From: JAXDLH01 sp034666705
GTDB taxonomy: Bacteria > Chloroflexota > UBA6077 > SHYK01
Assembly: GCA_034666705.1 (NCBI GenBank)
Contig: JAXDLH010000404.1
Location: 1 to 17,780, forward strand
DNA: 17,780 nucleotides
Direction: 5' to 3'
Shown: positions 13,665-17,780 of the stretch, in pieces
Layout of the letters: each line of letters opens with the position of its first letter
Position numbering within the stretch: position 1 is the first letter of the stretch
Translations under genes and position numbers: made by a program
The notes under the pieces: generated by a model
What the model was told of the DNA's origin: nothing
Database searches by the model: none
The model's input: the letters and a program-made list of their open reading frames with translations, nothing else

Positions 13665-14750
13665 TCAGGCCCGGGCCCGACGAGCCGGGTGATCGAGTGT
13701 GACGGTCGTGCCATGCTTGGCGCACTCAGCCTCGAAGATCTGGAGCACGTCCGCATCCTCGTGCTCGTACTCGATCTGCTGGCCGCCCTCACGCTCGCTC
13801 ACATCCACGCCGTAGGCACGGTTGATGCTGCCGCGCACGAGGTTGCCAAACGTGTAGGCGAGGTAGCGGGCGGGCTCGGGGCCGCTGTTGAAATGCTGAT
13901 GGTACTGGCCGTCCATCGGGGAGAAGATCGAGCCTTCCTTCCAGTCGACCTTCTGTTTCTCCTGCTGGCCGGGGAACCAGAGCAACGAGTAGCCGACGCC
14001 GCTCTGGATGATGATCTCCGCGCCGGGACCGTGGCGGTGCGCCTTCTTGTACGTGCCGGGCGGGAACTCGCTCATGTGGGCCGACATCGCGTTGCCGGCC
14101 ATGACGAAGAACATGTTCGTGCCGCCAGCGCCGCGCTCCTTCCACGTCTCGAGCTTGAAGGCGCGGCTATCCGGGATGAAGTTCGTCTTCCAGCGGCGGA
14201 CGCCAATCATCTCACCGGGATTGCTGAAGTAGTCATCTTCCGCGCCGTACCGGTCCGGGAACTGGGTGTCGCAATTGAAGACGAACTCGGCGTCTTGCAC
14301 GGCATTCATCTGCAGCGGCGCCGTGGTGGCCGCAAACATCCGCGCCGGCTGCTGGCCATCAAGATTGAAGTGCTGATAGTAGCAATTGAGCGGCGGCGCG
14401 AAGAGGCTTCCCTGCTGCCACTCGACCGTTTGCTTTTTGTCCGAGCCGGCCTGCCACATGGTGGTGGCGCCGCGGCCGTCGAGCACGTAGTAGGTGGCTT
14501 CGCACAGATGGTGGACCGGCTTTGTCTGCCCACCTGGCTCGATCTCGAGCATCCAACCATCGTCCTGCTCCTGCGCAGCCAGGCAGATCAGCGCGCCCTT
14601 CTGCCCGAAGCGGTCCCAGTAGGACAACTCGCAGGTGTGCAGGTCAGGCACGTACGCGCCCTCATACACGGGGACCTCTTCGCGGCGTGTCCAACGGTAG
14701 TACGCGGTGTTCGGGCGGTTGGGATAGGCGGTAGAACCGTTCTGTTGCAT
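13665..14750 (-). CDS. Bicupin protein A (first of a paralogous pair)
   Basis: A 361-residue two-domain cupin, paralogous to the next gene. The N-terminal cupin has EPGGQTKPVHHLCEATYYVL (about 71-90) with candidate ligands His80, His81, Glu84 and His127. The C-terminal cupin has PGTYKKAHRHGPGAEIIIQS (about 231-250) with His238, His240, Glu245 and His284/286, a complete HxH-x4-E...H cupin set. The two halves repeat the same architecture, as in gentisate-dioxygenase-type bicupins, although I cannot assign an oxygenase reaction. It is likely cytosolic, as no signal peptide is visible. The ATG at 14750 has gagggg-type purines just upstream. It leads a two-gene minus-strand operon, downstream of the substrate-binding protein and Rieske oxygenase genes, which suggests a shared catabolic role. 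Confidence 0.9.
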   Translation of the reverse strand: MQQNGSTAYPNRPNTAYYRWTRREEVPVYEGAYVPDLHTCELSYWDRFGQKGALICLAAQEQDDGWMLEIEPGGQTKPVHHLCEATYYVLDGRGATTMWQAGSDKKQTVEWQQGSLFAPPLNCYYQHFNLDGQQPARMFAATTAPLQMNAVQDAEFVFNCDTQFPDRYGAEDDYFSNPGEMIGVRRWKTNFIPDSRAFKLETWKERGAGGTNMFFVMAGNAMSAHMSEFPPGTYKKAHRHGPGAEIIIQSGVGYSLLWFPGQQEKQKVDWKEGSIFSPMDGQYHQHFNSGPEPARYLAYTFGNLVRGSINRAYGVDVSEREGGQQIEYEHEDADVLQIFEAECAKHGTTVTLDHPARRARA

Positions 14751-14911
14751 CGCTCCCCTCCTTTGTCGCGCTGCCGCGCGCGCCGCGCAGCCGGTCGTTC
14801 GGGTGCTGGTGTGTAAAGCATCATCTGGGTCCGGCCAGTGTACTCGGTCGCCTCAATCGTCGCTAGTATCGAATGGCTGTTCATATGATCAGGCTACCGT
14901 CGCGCCCTGGC

Positions 14912-15006
14912 ACCGGCGGCGGGGCTCATCCCCGCCGCAAGCGGGCAAGAGGTTGGGTCATGCCACGTTGGAGACCGGCGGCGGGGGCGAGCCTCCGCCG
15001 CCGGTC
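14912..15006. repeat. GC-rich nested inverted repeat (REP-like), copy 2
   Basis: The left hairpin (within 14912-14938; gcggcgggg-ctcat-ccccgccgc, a perfect 9-bp stem) and the right hairpin (14973-15006; gaccggcggcgg.. pairing with ..ccgccgccggtc, 14 of 15 positions) are also near reverse complements of each other across a 34-base spacer. It lies 30 bases beyond the stop of the substrate-binding protein gene and upstream of the bicupin operon. It could attenuate read-through, but no T-tract follows. The architecture and core match the copy at 10834-10917. In the remaining intergenic bases (14751-14911) I see only the bicupin ribosome binding site. Confidence 0.78.
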
Positions 15007-15035
15007 ATCATATCGTCGACTTGCGCATCGCTGAG

Positions 15036-16760
15036 TTAGGACAGGTCCCAGAGATGGGCATTCGTCGTGTGCATGATGTTGCCCGTATGCGCGATGCCGG
15101 TCGCGCCCTGCACGCCCGTGAAGCCGGCCACTGGCAGCGCCTGGATCTCGAAGTAGAGCGGCAATGAGGGCAGCTCATTCGTGAAGACGCGGAGCAGATC
15201 GCCCTCGAGGGAGAGCCGCTGGCTGTCCTGCAGCGCCACGCGCATCGAGTCGCCAATCCGGTCCCAATCGGCGTTGTTGAACTGGCCGCGGTTGGTGCCC
15301 GCATACTTGTTGGCGGCGGTCGGGATCTGATCGGTGGCGAATCGCCGCACGGCGCTCAGGCCGCCGACGGGGTTATTGTCGATCGACGCACCGGTGAAAT
15401 TCGCCCGGTATTCGGCGTCGCGGAGCTGGAACGAGGTGAGCAGGTCGAGGCTGGCGTCGACGCCAATGCTCTTCCAGCTATCACGAATGACGGTCGCGTC
15501 TTTTTCGCGCTCGGTCTGGTGACGGAGCTGGAACTGGAAACGTTGCCCATTCTTTTGCAGCACGCCATCTGAGCCGGGCGTCCAGCCAAGGTCGGCGAGC
15601 TGAGTCTGGGCCCGCTTCGGGTCGAATGGATATTGCGTGATTGTGTCCTTGACCTGCGCGTAATAGGGTGCGTTGGGACTCACCCAGCTATCGGCCACGA
15701 TGCCGAGGTTGCCGAGCAGCGTCGTCGCCAACTCCTTCCGATCGATATCCATCAGCAGCGCCTGGCGCACGCGGTTGTCGCGCAGGTCGGCGAGCTGGGC
15801 AATCGACCCCTTCTGAGATTCGACGTAGACCCAGCGCACGCTCTCCGTAACGAGCGTACCCTTGTGGTCAGTGGCCCATTGCTGAGCGAGCGGCTGCAGA
15901 TCGTCGAACGTCGGGCCGCCAGGCGGGAAGAAGACGTTCACTGCGCCGGCACGCAGGTTGGCGATGAGCGTATTCGGGTCGCCGATGAACTCCACGCGGA
16001 TGCGATCCAGCTTCGGACGCCCGAGGAAGTAGTTGTCGTTCGCCACGAGGTCGAGCGAGCTGCCATGATCCCACTTCGCCACCTTGAACGGGCCAGTTCC
16101 CACGTACTCGTCGGTGAAGTACGGATTCGCGATGAAGTTCTCTTTGTTGGTGGCATACGATTCGGCGAGGATGTGCTTCGGGAGTGGATAAAACTCGCGG
16201 TGCTCCAGCCGATCGGCAAACGGATAGGTGCCAGACCAGGTGGCCACTGCAGTTTGCGGATCCGTGGCTACCATGTCTTTTATCAGCCGGACTGCACCCT
16301 GGTTGCCATTCGGGATCGCCGGATCCTTATCGACCTGCCAGCTGAAGACGACGTCGTCCGCCGTGAACGGCGAGCCGTCGTGCCAGGTGACACCTGGCCG
16401 CAGCTTGTAGGTGACGTCCATTGTGCCGTCCGCATTCACCTTCCAGGTGCCCTTATCCTGCGAAGGCAGCTCGGCGAGCAGGCGAGGCTCAGGGGTGCCG
16501 TCGGTTTTCAGGATGGCGAGGTACTGATTCACCAGATGGCCGAGCTCGCGGGCGCCGCTGCCGCCCCCTCCATTGATGCCATCCCAGAAGTTCTTGGGAT
16601 CCTCGCTGATTGATACGACGACGATCTTAGGGCCGGTGGACGCCTGGGTTTGCGGGGCGGTCTGCTGGCTCGTGCCCGGCGCCTGTCCCGATGGGCTCGG
16701 GGCTTGGCTGCAAGCGGTGACCATCGTGCTCAGCACCAGAAGGTGAATCAACCAACGCAA
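15036..16760 (-). CDS. ABC transporter substrate-binding lipoprotein (SBP_bac_5, dipeptide/oligopeptide type)
   Basis: A 574-residue extracytoplasmic binding protein of family 5. A short lipoprotein signal ends in the lipobox VTAC (Cys17), followed by a Ser/Gln/Thr/Pro-rich linker. Family-5 landmarks are a YKLRPGVTWHDGSPFTADDV stretch (about residues 120-140), YVGTGPFKVAKWDHG (about 220-235), and LRDNRVRQALLMDIDRKEL (about 330-350). Its role is capture of a peptide-like or other solute at the outer membrane-face for ABC import; the specificity is not readable. I start at TTG 16760 because gggag lies 7 bases upstream and the signal peptide is then compact. A GTG at 16778 is in frame but has no ribosome binding site and abuts a hairpin. 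No permease or ATPase gene lies in the window, so transport partners are elsewhere. It is 66 bases after the Rieske oxygenase gene. Confidence 0.92.
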   Translation of the reverse strand: MRWLIHLLVLSTMVTACSQAPSPSGQAPGTSQQTAPQTQASTGPKIVVVSISEDPKNFWDGINGGGGSGARELGHLVNQYLAILKTDGTPEPRLLAELPSQDKGTWKVNADGTMDVTYKLRPGVTWHDGSPFTADDVVFSWQVDKDPAIPNGNQGAVRLIKDMVATDPQTAVATWSGTYPFADRLEHREFYPLPKHILAESYATNKENFIANPYFTDEYVGTGPFKVAKWDHGSSLDLVANDNYFLGRPKLDRIRVEFIGDPNTLIANLRAGAVNVFFPPGGPTFDDLQPLAQQWATDHKGTLVTESVRWVYVESQKGSIAQLADLRDNRVRQALLMDIDRKELATTLLGNLGIVADSWVSPNAPYYAQVKDTITQYPFDPKRAQTQLADLGWTPGSDGVLQKNGQRFQFQLRHQTEREKDATVIRDSWKSIGVDASLDLLTSFQLRDAEYRANFTGASIDNNPVGGLSAVRRFATDQIPTAANKYAGTNRGQFNNADWDRIGDSMRVALQDSQRLSLEGDLLRVFTNELPSLPLYFEIQALPVAGFTGVQGATGIAHTGNIMHTTNAHLWDLS

Positions 16761-16782
16761 TGGAGGTCTCCCTTCCACGCAC

Positions 16783-16810
16783 GGCCGGGCACGCGTCGGC
16801 GTGCCCGGCC
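16783..16810 (-). promoter_or_regulatory. Perfect 12-bp stem hairpin between Rieske oxygenase and lipoprotein genes
   Basis: ggccgggcacgc (16783-16794) and gcgtgcccggcc (16799-16810) are exact reverse complements around a 4-base loop. On the minus-strand transcript this strong hairpin lies between the oxygenase stop and the lipoprotein start. There is no U-tract, so an intrinsic terminator is unlikely. An intercistronic stabiliser or a partial attenuator that sets the ratio of the two products is the better guess. Confidence 0.65.
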
Positions 16811-16826
16811 CCCTTCATGCACGCAC

Positions 16827-17780
16827 TCAGTAGCGCGCGCTCGCGGCCGGCCGTCGGCCGCCGTAATTGTCCTCGTCCACGCCCACGTGGAACGCCGTGT
16901 AGGTGCTGCCGCGGCGAATCGAGATCATTGGCTCGTTGACTTCGGGGTCGCGGATGACGCACATCGGGTCCTCACCCCGCTCGACCTTCTCGATGTTCTC
17001 GAGGATCAGCTTGCGATAGAGCATGATCCCCTTGTCGGACGTCACCAGGTGCTCGTTGGTCCGGTCGGTAATCGGGCCCTGGCCAACCCAGGCGGCCTCG
17101 TCTTGCACCACGATATGGTCGGCGAAGACCCGGCCAAGGCCGTCGAGCGCCAACTGATCGTGCACGATCGTCGGCGCGGTCACCGCCTCGCCATCCTTCG
17201 GCCGATTGCCCATGATGACGAGATGGTGCGTGTGGGTATCGTCGGCGGGGATGCGGAACTGCCAGCTCATCTGGTCCGGGCCGCCCTGCGCCAGGATGTA
17301 CGGGAAGAGGATCGGGTGGCCGACCGTCCAGTCCGTAGCATCTTCGTTCATCCCCTCGGTCAGGCGTCGCTTGTAAATCCCATAGTCGAAGACGTCGAAG
17401 TCGATCTTCAGATGACGGGCGGGATTCAACATCGGCGGCTTGCCGAGCTTCTTCATGATGTAGTTGCCATAGTGGCCGTGCAGGTGCTCGAAGTGGGCCG
17501 GGTCGAGTGAGTTGTCCATGCACTGGAGCCAACTGCATGGCAGCTCGGTCATGCGGATGGTCTTCTGGAGATCATCCCGCACGACCGCGTCCCAACGCGG
17601 CAGCAGCGGCGCCGGGTCTGGACCCATGTACGCCCATACGAGTCCCGCGAGCTCCTGGGCCTTGTAGGCGGTGATGCGGAAGGGGATGCACATCGGCTCG
17701 AAGGGCATGTCGACCACGTGGCCCTCGTGGTCGTAGACCCAGCCGTGGTAGGCGCAACGCAGCCCGTGCTCCTGGGGGAT
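16827..17780 (-). CDS. Rieske non-heme iron ring-hydroxylating oxygenase, alpha subunit (5' end beyond the window)
   Basis: The 317 C-terminal residues of a Rieske oxygenase alpha subunit; the frame enters from the right edge. It opens inside the Rieske domain with the second ligand pair CAYHGWVYDHEG (C-x2-H); the first CxH pair lies outside. The catalytic domain has CMDNSLDPAHFEHLHG, with the bridging Asp and the two His iron ligands. A later QDEAAWVGQGPITDRTNEHL carries the likely carboxylate ligand (Asp), and SDKGIMLYRKLILENIEKV is near the end. This layout is that of phthalate-4,5-dioxygenase-like, single-subunit (group I) oxygenases, which hydroxylate or demethylate aromatic or heterocyclic substrates and need a separate reductase. 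No reductase is in the window. It is followed by a hairpin and the substrate-binding lipoprotein gene. The family is sure; the substrate is unknown. Confidence 0.93.
   Translation of the reverse strand: MPQEHGLRCAYHGWVYDHEGHVVDMPFEPMCIPFRITAYKAQELAGLVWAYMGPDPAPLLPRWDAVVRDDLQKTIRMTELPCSWLQCMDNSLDPAHFEHLHGHYGNYIMKKLGKPPMLNPARHLKIDFDVFDYGIYKRRLTEGMNEDATDWTVGHPILFPYILAQGGPDQMSWQFRIPADDTHTHHLVIMGNRPKDGEAVTAPTIVHDQLALDGLGRVFADHIVVQDEAAWVGQGPITDRTNEHLVTSDKGIMLYRKLILENIEKVERGEDPMCVIRDPEVNEPMISIRRGSTYTAFHVGVDEDNYGGRRPAASARY

Noticed and set aside
13644..14816. A 390-codon plus-strand frame opposite bicupin A
   Set aside because: It mirrors the cupin gene; low-complexity Leu/Ala/Arg content without motifs.
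14973..15006. Intrinsic terminator of the lipoprotein gene
   Set aside because: The hairpin is strong but has no T-run on the transcript side, and the sequence belongs to a repeated palindrome family.

Overview
This window is a GC-rich bacterial segment. It reads as an uncultured high-GC Gram-positive-like lineage, with Chloroflexota (Thermomicrobia-like) as my best guess. That guess rests on the DUF4129/DUF4350/MoxR/DUF58 operon, the cobalt-type nitrile hydratase, the paired bicupins and the GC-rich palindromic repeats. There is no rRNA, tRNA or other firm taxonomic marker, so the assignment is inference.

Layout. A partial membrane protein (1-364, minus) diverges from a tightly packed plus-strand operon: membrane protein (539-1363), DUF4129 (1360-2304), DUF4350 (2301-3470), MoxR AAA+ ATPase (3472-4434) and DUF58 (7257-8591). 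Joints inside the operon are 4-bp GTGA overlaps or a 1-bp gap, but MoxR and DUF58 are separated by about 2.8 kb of foreign-looking, less GC-rich DNA (4435-7256). This insert carries a minus-strand three-Cys DUF5131 (phage Gp37/Gp68) gene, the C-terminal stub of its upstream partner, a left-truncated IS3-family remnant that retains its right end, an unrecognised ORF, and a two-gene cassette (6443-6640 and 6653-7177) that resembles a toxin-antitoxin module in layout. An ATG overlapping the moxR stop opens only a 20-residue ORF, which may be the broken start of the original downstream gene. A MASE1-PAS-histidine kinase follows DUF58 (8617-10788).

The right half looks catabolic. A Co-type nitrile hydratase alpha subunit (11034-11669) and a nitrile hydratase accessory/activator protein (11951-12295) lie on the plus strand, with no beta subunit in the window and repeat-like DNA between them. 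Convergent to them on the minus strand are a Rieske ring-hydroxylating oxygenase alpha subunit (16827 to the right edge), a dipeptide-type substrate-binding lipoprotein (15036-16760), and two paralogous bicupin proteins (13665-14750 and 12517-13650). A working picture is uptake of an organic compound by the lipoprotein, oxidation by the Rieske enzyme, further metal-dependent steps by the bicupins, and nitrile hydration; the shared substrate is inference.

Non-coding structure is rich: two related GC-rich nested inverted repeats (10834-10917 and 14912-15006), an 18-bp perfect inverted repeat bracketing a 142-bp element next to the bicupin stop (12375-12516), a repeat-like tract in the nitrile hydratase gap (about 11672-11767), and a 12-bp perfect hairpin between the Rieske and lipoprotein genes (16783-16810). 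I saw no tRNA, rRNA, CRISPR array or clear T-tract terminator.
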